This document shows, piece after piece, positions 17,501-25,880 of a stretch of 64,000 bases of DNA; positions within the stretch are counted from its first letter, which is position 1, and each line of letters opens with the position of its first letter. The position numbers and the translations under genes were made by a program. The notes beneath the pieces are model-generated. The model saw nothing but the letters and a program-made list of their open reading frames with translations, ran no database searches and had not been told where the DNA came from. Source of the stretch: an uncultured Bacilli bacterium (lineage in GTDB: Bacteria; Bacillota_I; Bacilli_A; RF39; UBA660); the NCBI GenBank assembly GCA_958413985.1, contig CATYVZ010000002.1, positions 56,581-120,580 on the forward strand, read 5' to 3'.

Positions 17501-17868
17501 TAGCGGCTAATCCGATGCAATTAATCAAAGCATTTAACGAAGCTAATAGTTATAATGGACCAGCTATTATTATCGCTTATGCTCCTTGTATTGCGCATGG
17601 CATTATCGGGGGAATGAGCAATAGTTTAGAAATGGAACGTGATGCAGTTAAATGTGGTTATTTTCCAATTTTTAGAAGAAATCCATTAACTAAATTTAGT
17701 TTAGATTGTAATCCTGATTTTAATTTATATGATGATTTTTTAAATAAACAGACAAGATATACAGTATTAAATAAGATTAATGATGATGCTTCTCAATTAC
17801 TAAAAGAGAATAAAGAAAATGCTATTAAAACCTATGAATATTATAAAAAGTTAAGTGAAGAAGCTTAG
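14542..17868 (+). CDS. nifJ: Pyruvate:ferredoxin (flavodoxin) oxidoreductase
   Basis: 1108 residues from the ATG at 14542 (GGTGAT just upstream; the GTG at 14533 is part of that site). It is the single-chain homodimeric type, slightly shorter than the usual 1170. Order: an N-terminal pyruvate-binding/transketolase domain with GIYPITPSSPMAEH, then the gamma domain. Two 4Fe-4S motifs follow (CIKCNMCSFVCP and CTGCGLCIKSC), then the thiamine diphosphate domain with CAGCGQTAY, GGDGWAYDIGFSG and VYSNTGGQASKATP. It oxidises pyruvate to acetyl-CoA and CO2 and reduces ferredoxin. It is oxygen-sensitive, so the organism is anaerobic. It probably feeds PduL. Single-gene transcript. Confidence 0.96.
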   Translation: MKQLIIDGNEACSHASYLFTEVAGIYPITPSSPMAEHIDNWSNQGLTNIFDDKVKVIEMQSEAGASGLVHGLLRSGILTSTYTASQGLLLMIPNMYKIAGEMLPCVMHVAARSLSTHALSILGDHQDVYATRMTGFNMLASSNVSDANYLGVVAHLSAIESSLPFMHFFDGFRTSHELQKIDILEKNDIKNLINYNKLQEFRNRAINPYNPKTYGTSQSDDIYFQATEIRNKYYDAVPDIVNSYMEKINKITGSNYKPFNYYGSNKATKAIVAMGSVCETIKEVIDDLDDDLGLIEVHLYRPFSSKYLKEIIPNTVDKIAVLDRTKEFGSEGPLYLDVYNVLKEENIKIVGGRYGLSSKNTTPSQIKAVYDMLDNPISNFTIGINDDVTNLSLKEDNYKIDNGLEMLIYGYGSDGMVSASKSIIKLVGQNTNKYVQGYFQYDSKKSGGVTNCHLRFSDKPIKATYYVDNPSLIVVTKDTYMNDFEVLSNIRENGTFILNTVKTEEEVNRFLPNNVKAIIKEKNIDVYIINAYELARKVGLNNKISTIMEVIIFYLTNLVDFDKIKADLKDDVNKRFGLKSESIVKSNIEAIDLATSYLKQVKLDDNYKQEERPKYVDVYLAMRKRLGDQLPVSSFSEMPDGTFEAGTSKDEKRCISDLVPKWINSNCIKCNMCSFVCPHGVIRPYQLSDEEYNNAPDYIKERCIDKFIIGVSVKDCTGCGLCIKSCLSKEKSLIFSKLVDEEQEQKIFDYLSKNITCKETNLNNVKNTQFKEPKLEFNGACAGCGQTAYIKLLTQLFGDSMIIANATGCSSIYGASAPSMPYTIPWASSLFEDNAEYGFGFLMADRFNKEKIVKIMSKYPEFKEYIENINDYDITKKYYDTIDFDKYKELQPYKDYIVRRNIWTIGGDGWAYDIGFSGIDHVLASGENVKILVLDTQVYSNTGGQASKATPAGSVALFASDGKKTNKKDLAKMMMTYPNVYVAQVSLAANPMQLIKAFNEANSYNGPAIIIAYAPCIAHGIIGGMSNSLEMERDAVKCGYFPIFRRNPLTKFSLDCNPDFNLYDDFLNKQTRYTVLNKINDDASQLLKENKENAIKTYEYYKKLSEEA

Positions 17869-17876
17869 CTTTTTTT
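17858..17876 (+). terminator. Short terminator overlapping the PFOR stop
   Basis: Short stem AAGAAGC/GCTTTTT with loop TTA, running straight into seven T. The stem is weak. The following 260 bases (to 18135) are AT-rich with one small hairpin near 18000-18021 and no gene. Confidence 0.45.
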
Positions 17877-18135
17877 GTGGAATATTTTGGTTACAACAAA
17901 TTTTAGTTATAAATTTATAGGTAGTAATAATAAGATATTACATATTTAAAATATATCTTCTATATTATTTAAAAAACATATTGCTTAAAGAACATATGTT
18001 TTCTATAATTATATATAGAAACATTTAATAGTTGGTGTTTTAATCCAAAGAAAGTACAAAAATAGAAATATGATATGCTAAAAAAATATGCCAAAAATTA
18101 AATTATATTAAAAAGTAATATAGGAGGTTGTGATA

Positions 18136-19017
18136 TTGAAACGGGAACTAATAAAAACAGAATTGAATGTAATAAATAATAAAATTGGAATAATTAGAGT
18201 TGGAAATGTGGATTATATATCAATTACAGACTTAGCTCGTTATAAAGATAAAGATAGAACAGATTATATTGTTCAAAACTGGATGAGGACAACAAATAGT
18301 TTATTATTTTTAGGTACATGGGAATATTTAAATAATGAGAATTTTAATTCCATCGAATTCGATGGGTTTAAAAACGAATCAGGAACTAATGCATTTGTTA
18401 TGACTCCTAAAAAATGGATTAAAGCAACTAACGCTATTGGAATTATTTCAAAACAAGGAAGATACAATGGTGGGACTTTTGCACATCCAGATATAGCTTT
18501 TGAGTTTGCTAGTTGGCTTTCTCCTGAGTTTAAATTATATTTAATAAAAGAGTTTGAGAGATTAAAGCATAATGAAGCATATCAACAAAAGTTAGAATGG
18601 AGTGCAACTAGACTTTTATCTAAAGTAAATTATGTTGTACATACTGATGCTATAAAAGACTATATTATTCCAAAACTTACTAAAAAACAAATTAAATTTG
18701 TTTATGCTGAAGAAGCTGATGTATTAAATGTTGCACTATTTGGAATGACTGCAAAAGAATGGAGAGATGCAAATCCTGAACTTGCTAAGAAAGGAAATAT
18801 TAGAGATTATACAGATTTACTTCATTTAGTTATTTTAAATAATTTACAAAATACTAATGCAGAATTAATTGAAAATAAAATTTCACAGAGTGAAAGATTG
18901 ATTAGATTAAATAATTCTGCTAGAAGGCAAATGAAATCATTACAAAACAATAAAAATATACATGAGTTAGAAAAACTTCAAAATCAAGTGAATAATGAGA
19001 AATATTTATTAAAATGA
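18136..19017 (+). CDS. KilA-N domain DNA-binding protein
   Basis: 293 residues from the TTG at 18136, eight bases after AGGAGG; a GTG at 18130 is too close to that site. Residues about 15-125 match the KilA-N domain of phage proteins: YISITDLARYKD, IVQNWMRTTN, KWIKATNAIGI and GGTFAHPDIAFEFASWLSP. The C-terminal half holds a conserved AEEADVLNVALFGMTAKEW stretch, then a coiled-coil-like end. KilA-N proteins bind DNA and are common in phages and genomic islands; their targets are mostly unknown. It stands alone, without other phage genes, and is probably a domesticated or leftover phage gene. Confidence 0.9.
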   Translation: MKRELIKTELNVINNKIGIIRVGNVDYISITDLARYKDKDRTDYIVQNWMRTTNSLLFLGTWEYLNNENFNSIEFDGFKNESGTNAFVMTPKKWIKATNAIGIISKQGRYNGGTFAHPDIAFEFASWLSPEFKLYLIKEFERLKHNEAYQQKLEWSATRLLSKVNYVVHTDAIKDYIIPKLTKKQIKFVYAEEADVLNVALFGMTAKEWRDANPELAKKGNIRDYTDLLHLVILNNLQNTNAELIENKISQSERLIRLNNSARRQMKSLQNNKNIHELEKLQNQVNNEKYLLK

Positions 19018-19135
19018 TTGTAGTATCATTGCGTTCAAGGAGTATATTTAATCGAATCTTTTAAATTAGAACAACAAACCTACATTTTCTTTATAAAATT
19101 AGAAAACTAAAAAGGTAATTAGTTTTATTTAGTTG

Positions 19136-19182
19136 AACTAATGTTTTGTTACAAAATTGTCATACAAAATATTAGTTTTTTT
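19136..19182 (+). terminator. Terminator between the KilA-N gene and the P-type ATPase gene
   Basis: Thirteen-base-pair stem (19136-19148 with 19065-offset arm 19165-19177, one GU pair), loop 16 bases, then six T. It is followed directly by a TATAAT (19185-19190) that probably serves the ATPase gene. Confidence 0.7.
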
Positions 19183-19229
19183 GATATAATTAAGGTGATG
19201 TGGTAGAATAATAAAAGAAGGTTGATATT

Positions 19230-21506
19230 ATGGAAAGATTTAATCCTAATTTAAATGAAGGTTTATCTAGCAAGCAAGTTAAATTAAGAATTGAACAAGG
19301 TCTTTTAAATAAAGAATCTATCGTTCCAACCAAAACCATATCTAGAATAATTAGAGATAACGTTTTTACTTTGTTTAATTTACTTAATTTTGGACTAGCG
19401 TTAGCTATTTTTGCAATAGGTTCTTATAAGAATTTATTATTTATGGGAATTGTCGTTTGTAATACTTTGATCAGTACTATCCAAGAAATAAGATCAAAAT
19501 TAGTTATCGATAAACTGTCAGTTATTACTTCGACTAAAGCCAAAGTAATTAGAAATGGTAAGATAGAAACTATTAATAATGAAGATATTGTTTTAGATGA
19601 TATTATCCTTTTTAAATCAGGTAATCAGATTATTACTGATTCTGTTATTATGGAAGGGGAAGTATCAGTAAATGAATCGTTTATTACTGGTGAAACTGAG
19701 TTAATCACATACAAAAAAGGCGATATGTTAAAATCTGGTAGCTTTATTGTCGTCGGTAATTGTAAAGCTAAAGTTGAACATGTGTCATTGGATAACTATA
19801 CTAATGTTATTAGTAAAGATGCAAAATATGTTAAACCGATCAACTCAATTTTGATGAATTCATTAAATAAAATAATCAAAATAATATCTATTTTGATTGT
19901 TCCTTTAGGTGTCTTATTATTTTTAAATCAATATAACTTAGATAAAAATTTAGAACTAGCTGTAATAAATACTGTCGCCGCTTTAATTGGAATGATTCCT
20001 GAAGGATTAGTTTTATTAACTAGTACTGTTTTAGCTGTCTCTGTTATTCGACTATCCAAATTAAATGTTTTAGTTCAAGAATTATATTGTATTGAAATGT
20101 TAGCTCGAGTTGATACTATTTGTCTAGATAAAACTGGAACAATTACTGATGGTAAGATGGAAGTTATCAAAGTTATTTCCTTAGATAAAAAATATAACAT
20201 CGAAGAAATAATGGGCAATATTGTCAACCATTTGGAAATTGATAATGCGACTAGTGAAGCAATTAGTAATTATTTTAAAAAGTATGATAATTATCAAATG
20301 GTTGAAAAAATTCCTTTTTCACCTATTTATAAATATAGTGGTGTGGTTTTTAAAGAGGGTAAATTTACCTTTGGCGCTCCTGAGTTTTTAACAAAGAAAA
20401 ATATAAAAGAAGTTAATGATAATCAGGATAATCGAACTTTGCTTATTTGTTGTGATGATGAACCGATTGGTGTTATTGTCCTAAAAGATACAATTAGAAA
20501 AAATGCCAAAAAAACTTTAGATTATTTAGCTAAACAAGGCGTCGATATTAAGATAATATCTGGTGATAGTGTTAAAACGGTTAGTAAAATAGCTAAAGAT
20601 GCTGGGCTTGTCGATATTAGGAGTATCGATGTATCATCATTAAATGATTTAGAGTTAGAACAGGCTTTATTAAACAATAATATTTTTGCTCGAGTAACTC
20701 CAGTTCAAAAGAAACAAATGGTTGAAATATTACAAAAGAATAAACATTTTGTCGCTATGACTGGCGATGGCGTTAACGATGTCTTGGCTTTAAAACAAGC
20801 AGATTGTAGCATTACTATTAAAAATGCTACTGATGCTGCTAGAAATGTTAGTCAATTAGTTTTGTTGGATGATGATTTTGATTCGATACCTAATATTGTT
20901 AAAGAGGGAAGAAGAACGATCAACAACATTGAAAGAAGTGCAACTTTATTTTTAGCTAAAACTGGTTATGCTTTCTTTCTTGCTATTATTTTTATGTTTG
21001 TCGATTTTAATTATCCTTTCCAACCGATTCAATTAACTTTAACTAATGTTTTTACGATCGGTATTCCATCTTTTATCTTAGCTTTAGAACCTAATAACGA
21101 ACGAATTAAAGGAAATTTTTTAATAAATGTCATCAGTCGTTCTTTACCAACTTCTTTGACGATCGTTTTAAATATTGTTATTATTTCTATATTAAGTAAC
21201 TTTTTTAGATTAAACGATATACAAATATCTACATTATGTGTTATAATGACAGGGTTTACAGGTTTCTTGTTGTTGTTTAAAATCTGTTTTCCATTAAATA
21301 AGTTACGTTTTTGTTTAATTACATTTTTGATTGCTGGTTTTATTGGTATGTTAATTGGATTTAGAGATTTCTTTGTGCTTACTATTTTAAATGGTAAAAT
21401 GTTCATTATTACATCTGCTTTGATTACTCTTTCAGTCTTGATCTTTAGTCTTATGAGTAGTATAGTCGATAAGATGATCAAAAAACATCCCAAAATATTT
21501 AATTAA
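19230..21506 (+). CDS. P-type cation-transporting ATPase, CtpE-like
   Basis: 758 residues. All P-type motifs are present: SFITGET (actuator, residues about 150-156, with T in place of the usual S), IPEGLVLLTS in the membrane, the phosphorylation site DKTGTITDG (Asp 300) and the hinge GDGVNDVLALKQAD (about 512). The nucleotide domain is small. There is no heavy-metal CPC motif and no N-terminal metal-binding domain. The pattern is closest to CtpE-type calcium or magnesium pumps, but the ion is not certain. The ZIP gene starts nine bases downstream, so divalent metal balance is a reasonable theme. Confidence 0.88.
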   Translation: MERFNPNLNEGLSSKQVKLRIEQGLLNKESIVPTKTISRIIRDNVFTLFNLLNFGLALAIFAIGSYKNLLFMGIVVCNTLISTIQEIRSKLVIDKLSVITSTKAKVIRNGKIETINNEDIVLDDIILFKSGNQIITDSVIMEGEVSVNESFITGETELITYKKGDMLKSGSFIVVGNCKAKVEHVSLDNYTNVISKDAKYVKPINSILMNSLNKIIKIISILIVPLGVLLFLNQYNLDKNLELAVINTVAALIGMIPEGLVLLTSTVLAVSVIRLSKLNVLVQELYCIEMLARVDTICLDKTGTITDGKMEVIKVISLDKKYNIEEIMGNIVNHLEIDNATSEAISNYFKKYDNYQMVEKIPFSPIYKYSGVVFKEGKFTFGAPEFLTKKNIKEVNDNQDNRTLLICCDDEPIGVIVLKDTIRKNAKKTLDYLAKQGVDIKIISGDSVKTVSKIAKDAGLVDIRSIDVSSLNDLELEQALLNNNIFARVTPVQKKQMVEILQKNKHFVAMTGDGVNDVLALKQADCSITIKNATDAARNVSQLVLLDDDFDSIPNIVKEGRRTINNIERSATLFLAKTGYAFFLAIIFMFVDFNYPFQPIQLTLTNVFTIGIPSFILALEPNNERIKGNFLINVISRSLPTSLTIVLNIVIISILSNFFRLNDIQISTLCVIMTGFTGFLLLFKICFPLNKLRFCLITFLIAGFIGMLIGFRDFFVLTILNGKMFIITSALITLSVLIFSLMSSIVDKMIKKHPKIFN

Positions 21507-21515
21507 GGAGGCTTT

Positions 21516-22229
21516 ATGTCTTTATTTATTACATTTATCTTATCTTTCACCGTCTTTTTAGGTACAGTTGTGATTCTGTTAGTAAAAGATGATAAGAGAA
21601 TAAGAGAATTATCGATCAGTATTGCTTTTAGTGTTTTATTTTGTTTGATATTTTTAGAAGTAATTCCACACACTTTAGAGCATATTGATTATTTTGAAAT
21701 GATTGGTTATGCTATTTTAGGTATATTGTTACTTAAATTTTTAGATTTATGTATTCCTAATCATGAGCATTCTAACAAAAAAAACCATCTTTCTCATATT
21801 GGCTTGATGGCAGCTATTGCTTTAGTTACCCATAATCTTATCGAAGGAATGGTTCTTTATTCTAGTTTAAACGAAGATTTAAATTTAGGATTATTGTTAG
21901 GCATCGGTGTGGGGTTACATAATGTTCCGATGGGAATGGTAATTGGTAGTACTTTAAAAGATGCAAATTATAGCAAGGGAAAAATTTTGTTGATAAGTGT
22001 TATTCTTTCATTAGCTACTTTTATCGGAGCTTTAATCATCTATTTTATCGGTGGAATTAACCACCATATCATCGGTATCATGTTTGCTATTACCTTAGGA
22101 ATGCTTGTTTATATCGTTTTTTTCGAATTGCTACGCCATTTAAGGCATCAAAATAAAAATAATAATATTGTAGGTTTTATAATAGGAGCGATTATAATTT
22201 TAATTAGTTTGTTATTTCATAACCATTGA
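21516..22229 (+). CDS. ZIP family divalent metal transporter
   Basis: 237 residues, about seven to eight membrane segments. The two ZIP metal-site motifs are clear: THNLIEGMVLY and GLHNVPMGMVIG, whose His, Asn and Glu/Met side chains line the metal path. A short histidine-rich loop (NHEHSNKKNHLSH) lies between segments 3 and 4. The second motif has Met where many family members have Glu, a known variation. It likely imports zinc, iron or manganese. It is in an operon with the P-type ATPase, and its stop overlaps the next start (TGATG). Confidence 0.9.
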   Translation: MSLFITFILSFTVFLGTVVILLVKDDKRIRELSISIAFSVLFCLIFLEVIPHTLEHIDYFEMIGYAILGILLLKFLDLCIPNHEHSNKKNHLSHIGLMAAIALVTHNLIEGMVLYSSLNEDLNLGLLLGIGVGLHNVPMGMVIGSTLKDANYSKGKILLISVILSLATFIGALIIYFIGGINHHIIGIMFAITLGMLVYIVFFELLRHLRHQNKNNNIVGFIIGAIIILISLLFHNH

Positions 22230-24016
22230 TGAAATTTATAAAAAATAATTATCTAATGATTATATTTATTATATCTAGTTTAATTAATAGTGCACTTTTG
22301 TTATTTTTAACTACTGGATATAGTAATATTAGATTCCTATTATCAGATTTAGCAATATTATTATTAATTGTCAGTTTTTCATTTTTAGTGAAAAGACGCA
22401 ATCTCTATTTTTTAATTTGGTCGTTCATTTTAGTTTTTATCTGTTGTTTAAACTCTATTTTTTATAATAATTACAATGATTTTGTGACTTTTTCATTGTT
22501 TGAAACAATGTTTCAAGCTTTTAAGTTGCCAAGTAGAGCTGTCACCGATGTTTTTGAAGTTGTCGATTTTGTTTTCATCTGGCAAGTTATCCTCTTTGTC
22601 ATTTTATATAAAAAGAAAAAATATGATAAAGATTTAGTCGGATTTAAACGCATTTTTACTTGTTTTTTTACTTTGCTAGCATCATTATTGTTGTTTTGTA
22701 ACAATAATGATATTTACCGTTTGAAACATGACTGGAACAAAGTTTACGTTGCTCGTAATTTTGGAATTTATACGCATCAGTTAAATGATATACTCCACAT
22801 TGGTTATCAGTTTATTTGTCGAAATTGTGGTAGCGATGAGGCTAGTTTAGAAGTGGCTAGTTTTTACCAAGAAAAAAACAAAGTTAACAAAAATGAATAT
22901 ACCGATATTTTTAAGGATAAAAATATTATCTTTATTCATGCTGAAAGTGTTCAATCGATGTATTTAAACGCCAAAATTAATGGTCAAGAGATAACTCCTA
23001 ATTTAAATAAGTTAGCTAATAGTGGTTTATATTTTAACAATTATTATTCCCAAGAAAGTGTCGGAACTAGTAGCGATACAGAATTTACGATAACAAATTC
23101 GATATTACCTGTGACAATGGGGACAGTTTTTGTTAATTATGATCATAATAGTTATGACTCGATGGCTAAAGAATTTAAAAAGATGGGTTATTATACATTT
23201 AGTATGCATGGTAATATTTGTGAGTATTGGAATCGTGATGTAATGTATAAGGAGTTAGGGTATGATCATTTCTATTGTTATGATCAATATAATTTGCAAG
23301 AAAAAATCGGTTTAGGTTTGTCTGATAAATCATTTTTTGATCAATCTGCCGATATGATTAAAGAGATTTCTTTAGATCATGATAGATTTTATGGAACTTT
23401 GATTATGTTGACCAATCATTCTCCTTTTGATACAGATGATCAAATTGAATTTGATGTATCTTATTTAGAGGGAACTAGAATTGGTAATTATCTTAAATTA
23501 ATTCATTATGCTGATGAGGCAATCGGGGAATTTATTGCTAAGTTAGATAGTTTAGGTGTATTAGATAATACAGTTATTGTTATCTATGGCGATCATGATG
23601 CCCGCTTTAAAGAAGATGAGTATGAATTTTATTTAAACGATGATCTTGATTTTTATGAGTATGAAAAGTTAACAAGGGTTCCTTTAATTATCTATACTAA
23701 AGATCAGCAGTTTAATAAAACGGTCGACGAAGTTATGGGAGCTTATGATGTGATGCCGACATTGGCTAATATGTTTGGTTTTGAAGCAGAACATGCATTA
23801 GGTAACGATATTTTTAGTATCGATGAAAATATTGTCGTTTTTCCTAATGGTAATTGGTTAACTGATAAGGTCTACTATAATAATCAACTAGGTGAATATA
23901 AAGAATATATCGATGTATCTGATGATTATTTAAATGAAAAAGAAGCTTATGCTAAAACGATTGTCGAAATATCTAATTATCTTGTTAGGTATAATTTAGC
24001 TAATCAACCAATATAA
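22229..24016 (+). CDS. LTA-synthase family membrane sulfatase-fold protein
   Basis: 595 residues from the ATG at 22229, which overlaps the ZIP stop by one base. Five N-terminal membrane segments (to about residue 160) are followed by an extracellular alkaline-phosphatase/sulfatase domain. FIHAESVQS supplies a metal ligand, GTSSDTEF the nucleophile Thr (residue 280), and YGDHDARF further ligands. Lipoteichoic acid synthases of this family transfer glycerol phosphate from phosphatidylglycerol to the growing polymer; other members transfer phosphoethanolamine. LTA synthesis fits a Gram-positive wall, but specificity is not proven. Confidence 0.88.
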   Translation: MKFIKNNYLMIIFIISSLINSALLLFLTTGYSNIRFLLSDLAILLLIVSFSFLVKRRNLYFLIWSFILVFICCLNSIFYNNYNDFVTFSLFETMFQAFKLPSRAVTDVFEVVDFVFIWQVILFVILYKKKKYDKDLVGFKRIFTCFFTLLASLLLFCNNNDIYRLKHDWNKVYVARNFGIYTHQLNDILHIGYQFICRNCGSDEASLEVASFYQEKNKVNKNEYTDIFKDKNIIFIHAESVQSMYLNAKINGQEITPNLNKLANSGLYFNNYYSQESVGTSSDTEFTITNSILPVTMGTVFVNYDHNSYDSMAKEFKKMGYYTFSMHGNICEYWNRDVMYKELGYDHFYCYDQYNLQEKIGLGLSDKSFFDQSADMIKEISLDHDRFYGTLIMLTNHSPFDTDDQIEFDVSYLEGTRIGNYLKLIHYADEAIGEFIAKLDSLGVLDNTVIVIYGDHDARFKEDEYEFYLNDDLDFYEYEKLTRVPLIIYTKDQQFNKTVDEVMGAYDVMPTLANMFGFEAEHALGNDIFSIDENIVVFPNGNWLTDKVYYNNQLGEYKEYIDVSDDYLNEKEAYAKTIVEISNYLVRYNLANQPI

Positions 24017-24057
24017 TTTATTTATAAAGATTATTTTAGATTGATTGGTGATTCTTT

Positions 24058-25002
24058 ATGTTTGATATGCATTATGATTTATTGAGTGTTGCTTATGTAA
24101 GTTATTTAAAAAATGATTATTCATATCTTGAAAAATGGTGTCAATCTTACAATGATAACAATGTTCGTGGCGTGATTGCTAATTTATATTTTATGACTAA
24201 AGAAGAAATGATAGAGGAACTTCATCCAGATTATTATCGGGATGATGTTTCCTTAATTTCGATGTTTGAAATCAGTACAAATATTATAAAAAAGCTTCTT
24301 CCGAAGACAGAGCTTTTGTTTAGTATCGAAGGATGTGATTATTTAGAGATTTCGGATTTAGAAAAATTGTATTCTTTAGGCCTTCGCAATATTTTACCTG
24401 TATGGAATAATAAAAATAAATATGCTTCTGGTAATCGCAGTGATGAGGGACTTACTAGGGAAGGGGAATTGTTACTTGATAAGGTAATTGAATTAGGTAT
24501 TTCTATTGATTTGTCACATACTAATAAACGTTCATTTTACGATATTGCTGATTATATTAAACAAAAGCAACAACAAGGTATCGATGTTTTGGTGATGGCA
24601 AGTCATTCTAACGCTATTTGTCTATGTGATAGAGATCGTAATTTGACAGATGATCAAATTAAAGTAATAGGTCAGTTAGGTGGAATTGTTGGAGTATTTT
24701 CTAATCGTAGTTTTGTCATTCCTTGTAAAATCAAAAATTTGGTTACTTTAGAGGAAAAAAGAGAGCTTTACTTACAACATATTAAACATGTTGTATCGTT
24801 AATTGGTATTCTTCATGTAGGTGTGGCCACTGATGATATGAGTTTTGGTGGAGATACATATAAAGATACTACCATTTATGATTATTCAAAAATAGCGTAT
24901 CTTTTAAAAGATGATTTAAAGAAATATTTTAACCCTTTAGATGTTTATAAGATAATTTATGGCAATATGAAAGATAGATATATTATATTAAATGACAAAT
25001 AA
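24058..25002 (+). CDS. Membrane dipeptidase (peptidase M19 family)
   Basis: 314 residues, normal for bacterial M19 enzymes. Zinc-site motifs are visible: MFDMHYDLLS at the start (His and Asp ligands), LFSIEGCDYL (bridging Glu), IDLSHTNKRS and MASHSNAICLCDRDRNLTDDQ (His ligands and substrate Arg). GVATDDMSFG is near the end. No signal peptide is present, so despite the family name it is probably cytoplasmic and cleaves dipeptides, perhaps with D-residues. ATG at 24058 after GGTGAT, 41 bases after the sulfatase gene. Confidence 0.92.
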   Translation: MFDMHYDLLSVAYVSYLKNDYSYLEKWCQSYNDNNVRGVIANLYFMTKEEMIEELHPDYYRDDVSLISMFEISTNIIKKLLPKTELLFSIEGCDYLEISDLEKLYSLGLRNILPVWNNKNKYASGNRSDEGLTREGELLLDKVIELGISIDLSHTNKRSFYDIADYIKQKQQQGIDVLVMASHSNAICLCDRDRNLTDDQIKVIGQLGGIVGVFSNRSFVIPCKIKNLVTLEEKRELYLQHIKHVVSLIGILHVGVATDDMSFGGDTYKDTTIYDYSKIAYLLKDDLKKYFNPLDVYKIIYGNMKDRYIILNDK

Positions 25003-25019
25003 AAATTTGTTCATTTTTT
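24991..25019 (+). terminator. Terminator after the dipeptidase gene
   Basis: Stem AATGACAAAT (24991-25000) / ATTTGTTCATT (25005-25015) with one bulge, followed by T's. It overlaps the stop codon. Confidence 0.65.
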
Positions 25020-25067
25020 AATAAATAATTTTTTATCACATATAATTTAACAAATTACAAACATTAA

Positions 25068-25096
25068 TTGACAAAGATATGACTTTAGTGTAAAAT
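25068..25096 (+). promoter_or_regulatory. Promoter of tRNA-Cys
   Basis: TTGACA (25068-25073), 17-base spacer, TAAAAT (25091-25096), 34 bases ahead of the tRNA. Confidence 0.7.
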
Positions 25097-25129
25097 TATA
25101 TTTGTAGTCTTTTTTATATAATTAGAAAT

Positions 25130-25204
25130 GGGTCTATAGCCAAGTTGGTAAGGCATGGGACTGCAACTCCCCGAGCGTCGGTTCAAGTCCGGCTAGGCCC
25201 TCCA
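25130..25204 (+). tRNA. tRNA-Cys (GCA)
   Basis: Cloverleaf of 75 bases with CCA encoded. The acceptor GGGTCTA (25130-25136) pairs with TAGGCCC (25194-25200). The anticodon loop CTGCAAC carries GCA, and the T-loop reads GTTCAAGTC. The discriminator base is T, as expected for bacterial tRNA-Cys. It is the only tRNA in the window and stands at the edge of an accessory block. Confidence 0.95.
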
Positions 25205-25287
25205 GATTGATTGTTACTCGAACTTTTCGAGTTTAAGTAATAAATGCTAACTAGAAATAGTGAAGTCGTAAGATAAAAGTAGACAGA

Positions 25288-25340
25288 AAAAAACTGATAT
25301 GAACCTCGTTTCCTTTGTCCAAGAAACGAGGTTCATATCA
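25288..25340 (-). terminator. Strong terminator of the minus-strand accessory block
   Basis: Perfect 18-base-pair stem (25295-25312 with 25323-25340), loop of ten. On the minus strand it is followed by G and seven T. It would stop transcription of the leftward genes before they reach tRNA-Cys. Confidence 0.85.
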
Positions 25341-25351
25341 ATAAGTGTGAA

Positions 25352-25457
25352 AAAGGGAAAATCCATTTTTAAACCCTTTTAAGCATAATTTTAGCAAGGC
25401 ATAAAGCCAAGCAAAAATTATGTTTTTATTTTCAAAACTTCGTAATGAAAATAAAAA
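25352..25457. repeat. Three further consecutive stem-loops
   Basis: Between the strong terminator and the lipoprotein stop lie AAAAGGG/CCCTTTT (about 25352-25380), a symmetric hairpin with bulges (25384-25422, outer arms CATAATTTT/AAAATTATG, inner GGC-ATAAA-GCC) and an 11-base-pair hairpin (25423-25433 with 25447-25457). No reading frame is present. They may protect the 3' end of the leftward mRNA or be a small repeat element. Confidence 0.6.
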
Positions 25458-25468
25458 GAAAAGCCTAT

Positions 25469-25843
25469 TTAATTATTACAAACAGCCCACATTTCTTCAT
25501 GCATATAATTTACGTTATTGGCTTTATCTAGAATTGCTAATTTATTATCACTCTCGCATAAACTCTTTTTTGTATCATCAAGATTAATACAATCTTTTAA
25601 TTTTATTTCTTTTTTTGTTGATTCTATATAATCATTTAGTTTATTGCATACTTCTGTATTTGAAGATTTGCAATATGTATCATAATTATTTTCTAAAATT
25701 AAAGTAAGTTCTTCATAATTATTTGAACTTGTATAAGTTTGTACATCAATTTCATCTACTTTATTACATAATTCTTTTTCTTTATTGCTAGAACAACCTG
25801 TAATCAATATAATTCCTAAAAATAATAACATAATTTTTTTCAT
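25469..25843 (-). CDS. Small predicted lipoprotein
   Basis: 124 residues. Signal sequence with lipobox LITGC (Cys 17), then a hydrophilic domain with six further cysteines (in ELCNKV, TYCKSS, EVCNKL, KDCINL, SLCESD and WAVCNN), which could form disulfides outside the cell. I know no family. It is the last gene of the leftward cluster and has an AAGGAG site ahead of the ATG. Confidence 0.7.
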   Translation of the reverse strand: MKKIMLLFLGIILITGCSSNKEKELCNKVDEIDVQTYTSSNNYEELTLILENNYDTYCKSSNTEVCNKLNDYIESTKKEIKLKDCINLDDTKKSLCESDNKLAILDKANNVNYMHEEMWAVCNN

Positions 25844-25880
25844 AAAATTCTCCTTTTTTACATTTACTTTTAATAATTGT

